Source of the DNA: Calendula officinalis
Lineage: Eukaryota; Streptophyta; Magnoliopsida; Asterales; Asteraceae
Assembly: GCA_963853835.1 (NCBI GenBank)
Contig: OY970832.1
Span: forward strand, 33,678,208 to 33,742,207
DNA length: 64,000 nucleotides
Direction: 5' to 3'
A program made the translations under genes and the position numbers. Under the pieces are notes generated by a model. That model ran no database searches. It saw only the letters and a program-made list of their open reading frames with translations, and was not told where the DNA came from. This document shows positions 22,109-35,160 of this stretch, piece after piece; positions within the stretch are counted from its first letter, which is position 1, and each line of letters opens with the position of its first letter.

Positions 22109-22571
22109 TATCAAGAACGTGATCGGCCCGACAAAATAACTTGTTGCCTTATTCTTCACCCAATTTCCCTTGCAGCCTTTAACACAGTTCACTATATAGT
22201 CACACCAATCAATTCTATTCAAATTAGTGTCGTGGTTTATGTGTTTAAGTATCGAAAGATCACATTTTCCTCTAGCTTTTGTTTTGCCCATTATATTTGC
22301 AACTAAAACTATGAAATTTAGTTTGAAAACGTCATCTACTTCCTGACTTTTTACTATTCTGTTCATGACTTCCGATGGTTTAATTTCCTTTTTTTTGTAT
22401 TGGTCAAACCAATTAACAATTAACTGATCTTCAACTTTTTGTTCCTCTAGGGAATCAATAGTACTTCCACCTAGACACACCCCTAACGTCTCGAACACAG
22501 ATTGCTTAGTTATCTTTATTTTACCTTTTTTCACCTTGATTTCTAATTTATCACCATCTAACCTATCGGCT
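22109..22571 (-). CDS. ULP1-like gene A exon, 3' side of LARD insertion
   Basis: It is open from the LARD junction (ADRLDGDKLEIKVKKGKIK) through ITKQSVFETLGV, FKLNFIVLVANIM and IDWCDYIVNCV to FVGPITFLI, then donor GTAAGT (22108-22107). These blocks are the conserved pre-protease region of plant MULE ULP1-like proteins. The same exon continues at 31720 on the other side of the LARD. Confidence 0.75.
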
Positions 22572-25143
22572 TGTAACGCCCCAAAATTTTTAATAATTAA
22601 ATAAGATTAATTTAATCTTCATATTTAAATTTAAAATGAATACTTAGTAAATTAATTATAATGAAATAGATGGTTCATATTATTTAGATGTTTTATTTAT
22701 GTGGACACTTTTAATTTTTTTAGACATTCATATATTATTAAAAATAATTGTTTAGTTCATTTCAGCTTTTGGACCGACTAGTTAACCGTATGAGTTGTAT
22801 GATACTCTTTCGAGTGACAAGCTTGAGGCCTAGTCTTAATCCTTGTACAAAGAATTAAATTAAACCCCTAAAACCCTACTCTTATTGTTTAACTTCGAAC
22901 AATATTCCTAGCTGTTCTCATTCGAATCTTTATTTTATTTCATTCCTTCCTCGTGAGTTTAAGCAAACAACACTTTGGTCAGAAGTATTATTTTGGTAGT
23001 CGGTGGAAGTTTGGGTTAAAATCTCGAGGCCACAAATTAAAAGAGCCCATATTTGATTGTCAAAATTTGGAGGCCCTATGTCTTAATTAAGGAGTTAAGG
23101 AGTGCTGCCCTAATCTCTACTTTAATCTTTTATGGCCATCGACAATAGCTACGCATTTCATAGTGTCGGCCGACAATTTAAGAAAATAGAGGAGAAGAAT
23201 ATGATTCAGAGTTTTGCTTTGGTCTTCGTGCAAATCTAATGCAACAAGCAATTTAGTTGCTTCGGACGTGGGGAAAATCAAACAAAAGTCAACAAACTGT
23301 TTTCTTTCATTTTGGTGATGTAGGTGCGGCATCAACAAAGTCTTTGAGGTGCCTGATTTCTTGGGTGTTGCGTCACTATGCAAAGAAAAACAAACAACAG
23401 CCAAGAAGCAGCTGCCCGTCTATCGTTCGTGGTTTAGTGTCGGCGGTGTTTTGGTAATTCGGGTGTTATCCTTATTCGTGAGTTGGTTCGTAGGGTATAA
23501 TCTCTAACCCTCTTAATTGATGTTTCGTTTGATTATTGTTGTTCTAGTTCTTGAGTCCTAGAATACTATATGTCAAACCCTTGATTTTATTTAAACGTGC
23601 AAGCTAGTATGCGAGTCTTGGGTCGTTGAATGGCAATGGGTGTCGGTTCGGGGTTGGGTAAAAACCGTTGCTTGTGGCTAAACGTTTTAATAATCGAAAA
23701 CCGGAAACCGAACCATAGGGTTCTTGGTTTCCTAAACCGAATAGTTTTTCTAAAGTAATGGAATAGACTTGTTCTAAACATGTTTCTGAGGTTAAAAATG
23801 GATTTCGGGGACTGTTGGGTGACTCGGGAATGCACGGGTTAATGTCGGGACTTAAAACGGGTATTAAATATCAAACTAAATTTTGGCAGAATCTGTTCGC
23901 TATGTTTAAGTCCGTTTTAAACACACTCAAAATAGGTTTTTAAATTTTTGGCCCGCGTTAGTCTCTAGTTTTCTGAGTCCTCTTTCCGATGCCGCTGACG
24001 GCTCGTTAATCTGATTTTCTGTTTAAAAGTTATCCCTATTCTAATCTGCTGTTAGAAATTTCATATGTGCGACGGGACTGAGTTGTGAGACTGTTTCGAG
24101 ACCTTTCTGTTCGTTTTCTAGTTTCCAGGCCTTCTGATGATTTGTAGCTCTCTGAGTTTTCTAATTGCTGTAAAAATTTGGGACAAATCTAATGAACGGT
24201 TTGGGAGTTATGACCGTCTTGTGAGAGTGCTGAGTGTTGTTTATTTTCTGCTGAAACTACCCCGAGTCTATTCCTAACCCGAGCTTCATTGTGTTATGTA
24301 GGGCCTTCTAGGACCTGATAAGTGACGCTCTTCTGCACCAAGGATATTTAGGAGCATACGTCTATTCGAGGTGGGTAATCTCACTATAAACTTGTACTTA
24401 CTTTCAATTCATGATTATGTGTTATATGTTATGAATTGTCTTGTTGATTGAGCTTGAGTATTGGTTGTGCGATTTATGTGAGTTACCTGTGATCTGAGTT
24501 ATTTGTGATCTGAGTTATATGTTTACTGAGTTATCTGAGTTCTGAGTTCTTGAGTGAAAACATTAAACATAATATACTTGACTTGACACCGAAGAGCACT
24601 GGTGTCAAATGTTTGTCTTGGCATCGAAGAGTACTGGTGCCAGACGTTTTGACTCAACACCGAAGAATACAGGTGTTGAGCCTTGAGTGGTGTGAGGCAG
24701 GTCGAGGTTGATCTCTCAGCCCAAGTCACACCGGCGCGCTATATAAATTAAAATCTGAGAAATAAACTTGAGTAATTGAGAATTGAGTAGAGTCTTTAGG
24801 GATCACTTATGTGACTTGAGTTGTTTGTACTTACATGTTTATTTTGGTATTATTCACTCAGCGGTGGCTGACCCCAAACACTCCCCCCATTTTGCAGGTA
24901 CTAGAGCAAGTGCATTGGATGAGCTATTACTCGATGAGCTTTTATGGACTTGGATTCCAAACGTTTTATTTGAGTCAAATGTTTTTTTTAAAACAATTAT
25001 TTATTTATTCCGCATTTAAAACCATGAGACGGTTTATTTTATTTTAATGAGATGGGACCGTTTGGTTACTTGTACTTTTGGGAAAATGATTATTTTATTT
25101 ATTTAAAATTTTTTAAATTTTCCATGATTTTTGGGATGTTACA
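22572..25143 (+). repeat. LARD 5' LTR
   Basis: 2572 bp, TGTAACGCCCC to GATGTTACA. It contains three tandem ~36-bp units (core ACACCGAAGAGTACTGGTG, 24586-24690) and a run of CTGAGTTAT-like words just before them. Against the 3' LTR it has one extra tandem unit and about 43 extra bases near 24790-24840, but lacks about 85 bases found near 30080-30170. Confidence 0.92.
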
Positions 25144-28100
25144 AGTTGGTATCAGAGCTCTAGCATGAGAGAATTGGGCCCACAAGGGGTGGATTCCAAA
25201 CTCAAGTCGAAGCACGAGTTTTCAAAATGAGTTTTTCAAACGTGTTTTAAAATGAGTCCAAATCCAAATCGAGAAGCAGCGCATCACGACGAGTTTATGC
25301 ATCTAGTACTTATTTATGATTTATGTAGTTTATTAAAAGCGTCGCAAGTGACATTGAGTACTAAGAGAATAATAGAGAATTTACTTGAGATGAGCGTGAA
25401 TTGTACGACTATATATAGATATATATATATATACTGTACTCATTGATGTGAATTACTTGTTATGTGGATGGTATGAGGATGTGAGATCGTGGAATTTTTG
25501 AAACTGGCTTGAAACCATGACGGGAGTAGGTGTGGATAATAATAGAGGGCCCCTATTATTATACGCACATGACTCGTGCCTATGTTTTGAAATGGATTCA
25601 AGGAAACCATTGGTTAAGCATCTAAGTATCATGAAAACCCTAAATTATTATATATGAGAAAACAAAGCAATCAATTGAATACGGGAATCATCAAACACGA
25701 ATTGATAAAGAGTTATCAAAACATGTCAAGAGAGAGACTAATGAATCAAATTGAGTTGAATTCTTTAATTGATCTAATCGAGTTGTTAATAAATCAAGAG
25801 AGATTGAGCAATCGTTACAACTATGAGAAAACATTACTAAATCAACAAAGTATATGGAAATAAGAAAAATATTGAGTTCAAATTTAATGAGTATATGGGA
25901 TGAAAACATTACTAAATCAAGAACTATGAGAAAAAAAATAAATAAGAGATCATTAACTTAAGTTGATAAGGAGTTATCCAAGCAAATCAAGTGAAAGTTA
26001 TTAAACCAAACTGAGTAAAAATCATTAATGATAAATTGTTAATCTGATTAATGAGTTAGTAAACTAACTGTACGTAAAAAGAGGATAATGATTGAGCACA
26101 AATTAATTCATGTTACTAAAAAAAAATAATAATAAAAAAATAAAAAATTATTAAATTGATGAGAAATCAATAAATCAATGATGAATGAAAAATTAATAAG
26201 AGATAAATGAATATTCATTTAAAATGAATTAAATGAAAAAGTTTAATTAACTACAAATTTGAGTCAAGTTGTTTGAGCTAATAAATAATTGTGTTGAATA
26301 AATATGCTTGATTGAGTAGGAGACAAAATTCTAATAGAGTTAATAAAAGTTGAAAACATTGAGATGAGAAACCCAAAACGAGTTAATTAATGAGTTATTT
26401 GACAAAAGAAACTTTACGAGGTTTATTCAATACGAACTAAACGAGAATTTTATCTAACGACAAAAATTGTTATATGGTAATAATAATACGACATATGTTA
26501 TGAGTAAACCAAAATGAAGATTAATACTCAGATTTGAACCAGAGATAATTGTGAATGTCTAATCGTGAATGTGGTGCTAATAAATGTAACAAGATTGACT
26601 TATGAAAAGTCATAAAATGACTAATGAGATAATGATAGAGAAGTTATTATGAGACTGATAAAGAGTAATGAGTTGTAACTGAGAAACTCTAATAAGGATG
26701 TGTGAATCCATGAAAAGACTAACGAGAAAGCTGACACCTAATATGAGCGATAATTTTTTTTTAAATTGATAAGAATTTAATGAGTAGGGGTGTGAGAGGG
26801 GCGTAAAGAGTATACGTTGGGACCGACTCATACATGTGCATAAGAGTTTGATTATCGAGTAATTTAATGAAACCTTCAAATATATAATTAAAAATGAGAA
26901 TCAACAAACTGAACTATCGAGTGTTCATAACAAGTTCTATGAGTACAAAATATGAGATTCTGAATACCACCTCCAAACTCGGGGACGAGTTTTCTCCAAG
27001 TGGAGATGAGTAGGAGTAAATAAGGAGAATTACCAAGAGAATTTTTTGTTATGTATAATTGTTATGAGCATATATGTTCATATAACTGGGTAGAAAGTGA
27101 TAAGAGTGACTAATTAATCGAGAAATTATTCCTGTGAGAATATAATGAGATAAAAAGAGATTATCAAAATATAAGAATTTATTATGAATTGTTCGAGTTA
27201 AGTTAAATGAGAAAAACGTGATTATGAGAAATTATTAAATTCAGTCGAGAAAGTTATTGAATCAAATTATTGTGTTGAGTATTATATATTACTGAATAAT
27301 TATTAAATCGAGAGTAATTACTGAAATAAGTAAAAGAGAAAAATATTAAGTGGATTGAGCAATAAAATTATAGTTCTGAGCGAGATATATATGCATATGA
27401 TTGGAGAATTTATAAGGATAATTGAAAATAATTAATTTCATGTGATGATATAATGATCAAGTTGTAAAAGATTCATAAATCAAGAGTAATGATGCGAATG
27501 AGAAGTAGCAAGTACTATAATAATTATATAAATAATGAGAAATTATGAAATTAGAGTAATGGGAATTTAATTATGAGTTAAATGAGTCAATTATTATAAT
27601 ACATGTAAAAGATAAAGATTTAAACTAATGGAGAACTAGTAAATCAAGCTAAGCGAATAAATTATTAAAATGAATCAAATGAGCAAACGAGAAAAATATA
27701 AGTGTGTCAAATAACAAAATTTTATTAAAAATACTATGAGTTTCTAAATCGCGAAAGCACTAAAAATATAAAGTAATGAGGGAACTTTTAATTGAGAATG
27801 AGGATTAACTGAGTAATGGAATACACGAGAATTAATGAGGTAAGTAATTATCGAGTTAATTAATTAACCAAGTGAAGAGAAAATATTAAATTGAGGCGTT
27901 CGAGACATAAAAATAAATGAGATTAATGGGTGGAATTTTGGTCAAATTGATCAAGAGACAAATCAAGTGAGAACAAAGCGAGAAGTTAATTAACGAGCTA
28001 AATGATAAAACCATTAAACGGGTTGATAAGTATCATTAAAATGAGTTGAGCGAGCAATATTAAAAAGAGTCAGAGAATGATTTTTAAATACGAGTTAGCA

Positions 28101-29127
28101 AGATAACTAATAACACGGTTTAAAAGAGAAATTATGTGTTCGAGTAATCTGATAATTAAATTTAATCATATGAAAAATCACAAAAGCGAGTAAATGTATA
28201 CATTATGTGGACTGGTGAAAAGTCATTTAACAAGATTTGAGTTTAAATCGATGTTATAAGCTTGCGTTGAGTTAAAAACAAGTTATGGAGATTTGAGGTG
28301 AGTGCATTCTGAGTATATGCAAACTGAGTAAGAGGCATGACTTGGTTACTGGCTGAGATTAATGTTTTATAATATACATTTATGTGGATTATGTACTTGT
28401 TGTGTGTTGTTTGATAGTTGTGTGAACCGCTAAATTGTTCATTTTATTTTACAACAAACTAATGTCCTATAGAGTAGAGGACCTTGAGATGCTACTTATT
28501 GGTAGAGATTGCCAATAATAAGATTTTATATGCTGATAAAATATAAAAGTGATAATTTATTTGAACTGTGCGGGGAAGTTTTTCCCATAAAAACTTATTT
28601 TAATCACCGTGAGAGGGCCGAGTATGATTGTGAGCACGGGTTGGATGACCGAGTACCACGCCGAGATCATATGTCGGCACAAACCAAATCGTAACAAATC
28701 TCAAAGTCGAGTTGAATCGGAGATTCAACGCAACGTTAACAGCTGGATGCGGTAATTGTGTCCGACTACGATAGCAAGAAGAGGCCTTCAGCAGGGTATC
28801 GTGAGATATTTTGTGCTTTTATCAACATTCCTTTTAATCGCTAAACCGAGATCCTTAGAGCGCATTTCGATTTTTATTCCTTTAGACTTATCGTCTTGTG
28901 CCTCCAGAGATGGAAGATTTATATGAGCCGTTGCAAGAGCCGGAGTTCATTTTGATCGCGTAAGTCACCCTGAAGAGTTTCTATTTTTATTCTTAACCTT
29001 TTTGTGTTTCCCCATTTGAGCATATGTGTGCCGTTAGCGACCCGGAATTTGAGATGCGAGATTGCTACCCTGAGTTTGTTCCAAGCGATGACTTCGGGGA
29101 CGAAGTCTATTTCAAGTGGAGTTGAGT
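25144..29127 (+). other. LARD interior, non-coding, C-poor
   Basis: It begins with the primer site and 'gaattgggcccacaagggg', then about 3 kb (25640-28400) of A+T-rich plus-strand sequence with many GAG/TGAG words, few C residues and stop codons in every frame. From 28560 composition returns to normal. It ends with GGGGACGAAGTC and a weak purine tract, AAGTGGAG. No retroviral domain is recognisable. Confidence 0.8.
25147..25160 (+). other. LARD primer-binding site
   Basis: TGGTATCAGAGCTC lies three bases after the 5' LTR and matches the complement of plant initiator tRNA-Met over 12 bases. Confidence 0.88.
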
Positions 29128-31719
29128 TGTAACGCCCCAAATTTTTTAATAATTAAATAAGATTAATTTAATCTTCATATTTAAATTTAAAATGAATACT
29201 TAGTAAATTAATTATAATGAAGTAGACGGTTCATATTATTTAGATGTTTTATTTATGTGGACACTTTTAATTTTTTTAGACATTCATATATTATTAAAAA
29301 TAATTGCTTAGTTCGTTTCAGCTTTTGTGACGACTAGTTAACCGTATGAGTTGTATGATACTCTTTCGAGTGACGAGCTTGAGGCCTAGTCTTAATCCTT
29401 GTACTAAGAATTAAATTAAACCCCTAAAACCCTACTCTTATTCTTTAACTTCGAACAATATTCCTAGCTGTTCTCATTCGAATCTTTATTTTATTTCATT
29501 CCTTCCTCGTGAGGTTAAGCAAACAACACTTTGGTCAGAAGTATTATTTTGGTAGCCGGTGGAAGTTTGGGTTAAAATCTCGAGGCCACAAATTAAAAGA
29601 GCCCATATTTGATTGTCAAAATTTGGAGGCCCTATGTCTTAATTAAGGAGTTAAGGAGTGATGCCCTAATCTCTACTTTAATCTTTTATGGCCATCGACA
29701 ATAGCTAAGTATTTCATAGTGTCGGCCGAAAATTTAAGAAAATAGAGGAGAAGAATATGATTCAGAGTTTTGCCTTGGTCTTCGTGCAAATCTAATGCAA
29801 GAAGCAATTTAGTTGATTCGGATGTGCGGAAAATCAACCAAAAGTCAACAAACTCTTTTCTTTCATTTTGGTGATGTAGGTGCGGCATCAACAAAGTCTT
29901 TGAGGTGCCTGATTGCTTGGGTGTTGCGTCACTATGCAAAGAAAAACAAACAACAGCCAAGAAGCAGCTGCCCGTCTATCGTTCGTGGTTTAGTGTCGGC
30001 GGTGTTTTGGTGATTCGGGTGTTATCCTTATTCGTGAGTTTTTGTTCGTAGGGTATAATCTCTAACCCTCTTAATTGATGTTTTTGATTGTTGTTTATAC
30101 CGTTTCTTTATCAATATTAGTGTCAAATTCTGTTAATGATGTAGGGTTCTTGGTCGAGAATTGTTGTTTGTTTCGTTTGATTATTGTTGTTCTAGTTCTT
30201 GAGTCCTAGAATTCTATATGTCAAACCCTTGATTTTATTTAAACGTGCAAGCTAGTATGCGATTCTTGGGTCGTTGAATGGCAATGGGTGTCGGTTCGGG
30301 GTTGGGTAAAAACCGTTGCTTGTGGCTAAACGTTTTAATAATCGAAAACCAGAAACCGAACCATAGGGTTCTTGGTTTCCTAAACCGAATAGTTTTTCTA
30401 AAGTAATGGAATAGACTTGTTCTAAACATGTTTCTGAGGTTAAAAATGGATTTCGGGGGCTGTTGGGTGTCTCGGGAATAGACGGGATGATGTCGGGACT
30501 TAAAACGGGTATTAAATATCAAACTAAATTTTGGCAGAATCTGTTCGCTATGTTTAAGTCCGTTTTAAACACACTCAAAATATGTTTTTAAATTTTTGGC
30601 CCGCGTTAGTCTCTATTTTTCTGAGTCCTCTTTCCGATGCCGCTGACGGCTCATTAATCTGATTTTCCGTTTAAAAGTTATCCCTATTCTAAGCTGCTGC
30701 TGTTAGAAATTTCATATGTGCGACGGGACTGAGTTGTGAGACTGTTTCGAGACCTTTCTGTTCGTTTTCGAGTTTCCGGGCCTTCCGATGATTTGTAGCT
30801 TTCTGAGTTTTCTAATTGCTGTAAACATTTGGGACAAATTTAATGAACGGTTTGGGAGTTATGACCGTTCCTGTGAGAGTGCTGAGTGTTGTTTAGTTTG
30901 TGCTGAAACTATCCCGAGTCTATTCCTAACCCGAGCTTCATTGTGTTATGTAGGGCCTTCTAGGACCTGATAAGAGACGCTCTTCTGCACCAAGGATATT
31001 TAGGAGCATACGTCTATTCGAGGTGGGTAATCTCACTATAAACTTATACTTACTTTCGATTCATGATTATGTGTTATATGTTATAAATTGTCTTGTTGAT
31101 TGAGCTTGAGTATTGGTTGTGCGATTTATGTGAGTTACCTGTGATCTGAGTTATTTGTGATCTGAGTTATCGGTTTACTGAGTTATCTGAGTTCTGAGTT
31201 CTTGAGTGAAAACATTAAACATAATATACTTGACTTGACACCGAAGAGTACTGGTGCCAGACGTTTTGACTCAACACCGAAGAATACAGGTGTTGAGCCT
31301 TGAGTGGTGTGAGGTAGGTCGAGGTTGATCTCTCAGCCCAAGTCACACCGGCGCGCTATATAAATTAAAATCTGAGAAATAAACTTGAGTAATTGAGAAT
31401 TGAGTAGAGTCTTTATTTTGGTATTATTCACTCAGCGGTGGCTGACCCCAAACACTCCCCCCATTTTGCAGGTACTAGAGCGAGTGCATTGGATGAGCTG
31501 TTACTCGATAAGCTTTTATAGACTTGGATTCCAAACGTTTTATTTGAGTCAAATGTTTTTTCTTTAAAACAATTATTTATTTATTCCGCATTTAAAACCA
31601 TGAGACGGTTTATTTTATTTTAATGAGATGGGACCGTTTGGTTACTTGTACTTTTGGGAAAATGATTATTTTATTTATTTAAAAATTTTTAAATTTTCCA
31701 TGATTTTTTGGATGTTACA
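29128..31719 (+). repeat. LARD 3' LTR
   Basis: 2592 bp, aligned end to end with 22572-25143. Substitutions are scattered (at least three in the first 110 bp). It has two rather than three ACACCGAAGA units and other indels bounded by short shared words. Confidence 0.92.
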
Positions 31720-32094
31720 CGGCTACAAAATAACCTAGATGCCATGGTAGTGCATCCAGATTCATTTTCAATAATCCGCCAAGTCCCATTTCCTGGACAC
31801 AATTTTTGTGTGCCTCATTAAGCGAATGAATTGCTGCACAAAGTGTTTTTGGGGATGAACGGATCTGTAAGCGTCCATTAACATTGGATGATGATTCAGC
31901 TTTTTGTGCCACTTTACCTTTCGATTCTACATTTTTTGATTTATCTTTAACTACTTTAGCCGTTTTCTTACTCGGTTCTTCCTCGAAATCACTATCTGTC
32001 TCATCTACGAAATTGACGAACCTGGAACTCTTACGTCTTTTTTTTTTCATTCGCAGCATCATTGTTCTCCTTATCATTTACCTTATGATTACCT
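31720..32094 (-). CDS. ULP1-like gene A exon, 5' side of LARD insertion
   Basis: Lys/Arg- and acid-rich start (KKKRRKSSRFVNFVDETD), then SSPKTLCAAIHSLNEAHK, MGLGGLLKMNLDALPWHLGY. The latter corresponds to the 'MGFG..LKMKM.D.P..LGYYVL' block of the family. The exon is cut after FVA-G by the LARD. Reading across one CGGCT copy continues into 22571 in frame. Confidence 0.75.
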
Positions 32095-32581
32095 GAACGT
32101 AAGACATAATCAATAAAAATAATCATTAACTTATTAAAACGACCTTTTTTACAAACAAAATAAACTATACCTTTTTTAATTTCACTTCGGGTTACATGCT
32201 TTCTTACGGTTTCATTTATTTCATTAACCTTTCGCTTCCCTATACGTAACCCATCATTAATGAAGACCGTTAGGATACATAAAAAACCAATTTATCATTT
32301 TGTTTTGTTACTAAACCTGCTTGTATTCCACTAAAATTCCAGGAATCTTGCACACTAACGTTAGGATGATTTCCTGAATCTGCAAGCATTAAATATTTTG
32401 AATGATAACACATTTATAACCAAGCGAAAATTATTTTATATTAAACATCGTGCTGTGTTATTTATATCATTACATACCATCACCTATTCCATCCAGCTTT
32501 TGCTTACCTATAAGTAAAATACCAATAATGAATACCCTGCTATAATTACTAATTATTGATTATGTATAAACTATTTAATAT

Positions 32582-32810
32582 CTAACCTTTATCCTTCTTA
32601 CTAATTTTCGAATTCTTTGTGAAACTCTCAGAAGAAACATCAAAATGTACCTCAGTTGTTACTTCATTGCCAGACACATGTTCTGTACCTGTTTGGACCA
32701 CCTTTGGTACTTCAGTTGTGTTCACACTTGGTAAGTCAGTTGCTATAACAGATTCTGATCTGCGCATAATGTATTTTTTCTGCGCATAATGTAAGATGTT
32801 CATCCCCTAA
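32582..32810 (-). CDS. ULP1-like gene A, N-terminal acidic exon
   Basis: About 73 open codons (MRRSESVIATDLPSVN...), rich in Ser, Thr, Glu and Val, ending SKISKKDKG before a GT donor near 32586. Disordered-looking. Placed in the gene by position only. Confidence 0.4.
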
Positions 32811-33509
32811 AAAGTCAAAAAATGTCAAGGTTTAACATGTCAAGGTTTAACATATTAACACCGCTCATGAACCTACTTCACTGATGAACCATAATGCATA
32901 AACACGTAAACGCAACCCTAAATTTTTATGTATTTTTATTCTACAAAACCGAATTATATGCTTAAATTGACAGCTTCATCACCTAAAAATCCAATAATCA
33001 ATGGATAAATTGACATCTTTATCACCGAATTATATGCTTAGATTGACATTTGTAAAATTAAGTCCTTTAAAGATAAATGCTTTGATTCCTGATATGTTCA
33101 TTAAATTAACACAATCGGAAGCCAATCTGAACATCAATCAAATCTTAGACTACAATCAGAAAGAAAAAAAAAAAGAATTTAGCCAAACGGAATTTTAAAT
33201 CGGGAAAAAAATATCGTCCTTAACACAATCAAAACCCAATCGAAAGTTATAATCGGTAAACAACAAATTCGAAAATAAAAACCCTAATACCATAAACGTT
33301 CATGATGAACCCCAATACATCTAAACCCTTTTTATTTTCCTGATGAACACAACAAAACCAAAAACAATTTCTCGAATCAAAACCCTAACACAATATAAAC
33401 CAATTTTTTTAAAGAATTTCAGTTTATAAATCGAATCAGATTTGAAGTGTAGGGTATTGAACATACCTTCGTTCATCAATTTCTCAGCACCTATATCCGA
33501 TTTCTTCAT

Positions 33510-35160
33510 TGTCAAGCTTTACTACTTCCGATCGATGCTTCGTAGGGTTCTTTCAACGAGGGTTTTTTTAACCGGATGGAGAGAGAAAACGGTAGCGAGG
33601 GGTGTTTTAGAGAGAAGGAGAGAGAAATCGGTATCTTCAAGAGAGAAGGTGGGATAATCGTTTTCTTCGAAATTCCTACTTTTCAGGGATATGTGATATG
33701 TATCCCAAATTACACGGATTTATTTGTAATGAACAAAGATATATATTGATATAGAGGTTATTGTTAACAATTGGAATCTTTTGTTCATTGGCGTGGATTT
33801 TAGGTTGTTGGCTCAAACGTTATGTTAAATGCGTATATCAACAGTTTAAATAAGAAATTGTTAAGGTTTAGTATGAATAAAATGTTGCATCTTTATTTGT
33901 TATTTTTGGATTCTCAATTTAAAAAATTGATTTACATAAAATGCAGGGTGTGTGTCGATGTGATAGATGCTTTCAATTACAGATGTTTTAAAAGCAATGG
34001 TGGGGAAGACAACTACAGAGATATTTTTATAGGATGGATGCCACATATGTTCCACTCCCCAATTGCAACGATGATGCCAATAAAGATGCTTCCACTGTTG
34101 AAGATGGTTCCAACGATCTGTTCATTTTTAATTGTTCACTTATTTCTTCATCATTGGTCCATTTTAGTTGTTCACTTGTTTGTTCATTGTAGTTGTTCAC
34201 TTGAATTTACCAGAAAATTAGGCTAATCCGATCTAGTTTGCACATCATTTTAGTTGTGCACTTGTTGTTCATTTCTTCATTTGCTAGTTCAGTTTTTGGA
34301 TTTCTTCATTATCTAATCTACACCATTGGATTTTAAGATTAAGGGTTATGATTGGTTTGTGTCATTTGCTAAATAAATCAAAGTAAAATTCGGTAATAAA
34401 TTAATGAAAGGGCATATTAGGAGTTTTGGCCAAACAAAAAATCATTTCTTCCTTGATAACCGTATCTCACTCCGATTAAACCCATAATTTTCTCTCTCTC
34501 ATCTACATGAGTTTGTTCTTCAAATTATCTCTACTCAAATTCTTCAAACACTCTCTCCTTTACAAACGTGAATAAACAGTTATGAATCTACACACAAATG
34601 TGAACCAGGCTTCGTATTTTCATTTATTCATCATCTTTTGCATCAGTTATTCTGTTTTTTACATTTACTTCATCACTAGCATCCTAATTGAGGTGGGTTT
34701 TTCAACTTTTTCATTTTTAATCTCAGATGCAAGTCTCGCGGTGGTTCTTAAGATTTAATCATTTCTTTCTTCTTTACAAGTATCAACGTGTTATACTTTC
34801 AATACTTTTACACCGGTGATGTAAAAGAAAACGAATTTATTCTGGCGGTGGTCGCATCTGATCCGGCGGCGGAGCTGGAGGTTTTTTGATCTGTTCCGGC
34901 GGTGGTGGTTTTCTAGCTATGAAACGGCGGCAGCGGTGGTGGTTGTCCAGATCTGAAACTGTGGGGAAAACGACAATGGTAGTTGTCCAGATCTGAAACG
35001 GTGGCGAAATCAATATATATTGATTCCAAAATGGTTGCAAACCTCTTTTATTTCCAGAAGCTACTTCTTTAGTGTCAAAATATATTGATTTTTTACTTAT
35101 TGCAAATGCAATTGATGTAATTGTCATCTTTTTATTGTTGCATTTGCGATTGTAGAAGTT
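33510..35160. other. Gene-free interval right of MULE A
   Basis: 33510-33720 is probably the promoter and leader of ULP1-like gene A (GA-rich 'gagagagaaaacgg', 'agagaaggagagagaaa'). 34100-34260 has direct repeats of TTTTAGTTGTTCACTTGTT type. 34480-34580 is CT-rich. Near 34946 and 34984 the word TTGTCCAGATCTGAAAC is repeated 38 bp apart. A Pro-rich minus frame (KPPPPEQIKKPPAPPPDQM, 34837-34910) has no recognisable partner. I see no gene that I can defend. Confidence 0.5.

Larger units (their letters stand above)
22572..31719 (+). mobile_element. LARD-type non-autonomous LTR retrotransposon
   Basis: Direct LTRs of 2572 bp (22572-25143) and 2592 bp (29128-31719), both TGTAACGCCCC...ATGTTACA, bound a 3984-bp interior. 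The element is flanked by CGGCT on both sides (22567-22571, 31720-31724). A canonical initiator-Met primer site, TGGTATCAGAGCTC, lies at 25147. The block TTCGGGGACGAAGTCTATTT before the 3' LTR is typical of Ty3/gypsy (Tekay/Del-like) element ends. No gag, protease, RT, RNase H or integrase frame exists inside. Large LTRs plus a non-coding interior define a LARD. It is nested in an exon of the ULP1-like gene. Confidence 0.92.
19400..33509 (-). pseudogene. ULP1-like gene A of the MULE, split by the LARD
   Basis: Multi-exon minus-strand gene. It starts at 33509 (ATGAAGAAATCGG; exon 33467-33509, donor GTATGT). Short acidic exons follow near 32584-32803, then a Lys-rich exon with the family block LCAAIHSLNEAHKNCVQEMG at 31720-32094. 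This runs into 22109-22571 once the inserted LARD and one CGGCT are disregarded, with the frame kept. Further exons: 21789-22023, about 21530-21716, about 20514-21180, 20051-20362, 19803-19991 and 19423-19686. The last two form a C48 (SUMO-protease) fold: YLICFDLKHGTIDIID and VFVMRHMETYMGG. The usual catalytic His and Cys positions are not H and C, so protease activity is unlikely. ULP1-like passengers are known in Kaonashi-type MULEs. Confidence 0.75.

Noticed and set aside
23117..23404. 95-codon minus-strand frame, with a close copy at 29673-29960
   Set aside because: Both lie in the two LTRs of the LARD. Their similarity is that of the LTRs, the frame has no domain, and an LTR position makes a gene unlikely.
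23587..23835. Minus frame similar to 30235-30522
   Set aside because: Also an LTR-pair shadow; Phe/Arg-rich with no recognisable motif.
25654..25863. 69-codon frame in the LARD interior
   Set aside because: Asn/Leu/Ile-rich low-complexity frame in biased sequence, with no gag-like feature.
33822..34226. 134-codon plus-strand frame
   Set aside because: The second half consists of repeated Val-His-Leu-Phe words from short DNA repeats and no domain is visible. Probably chance.
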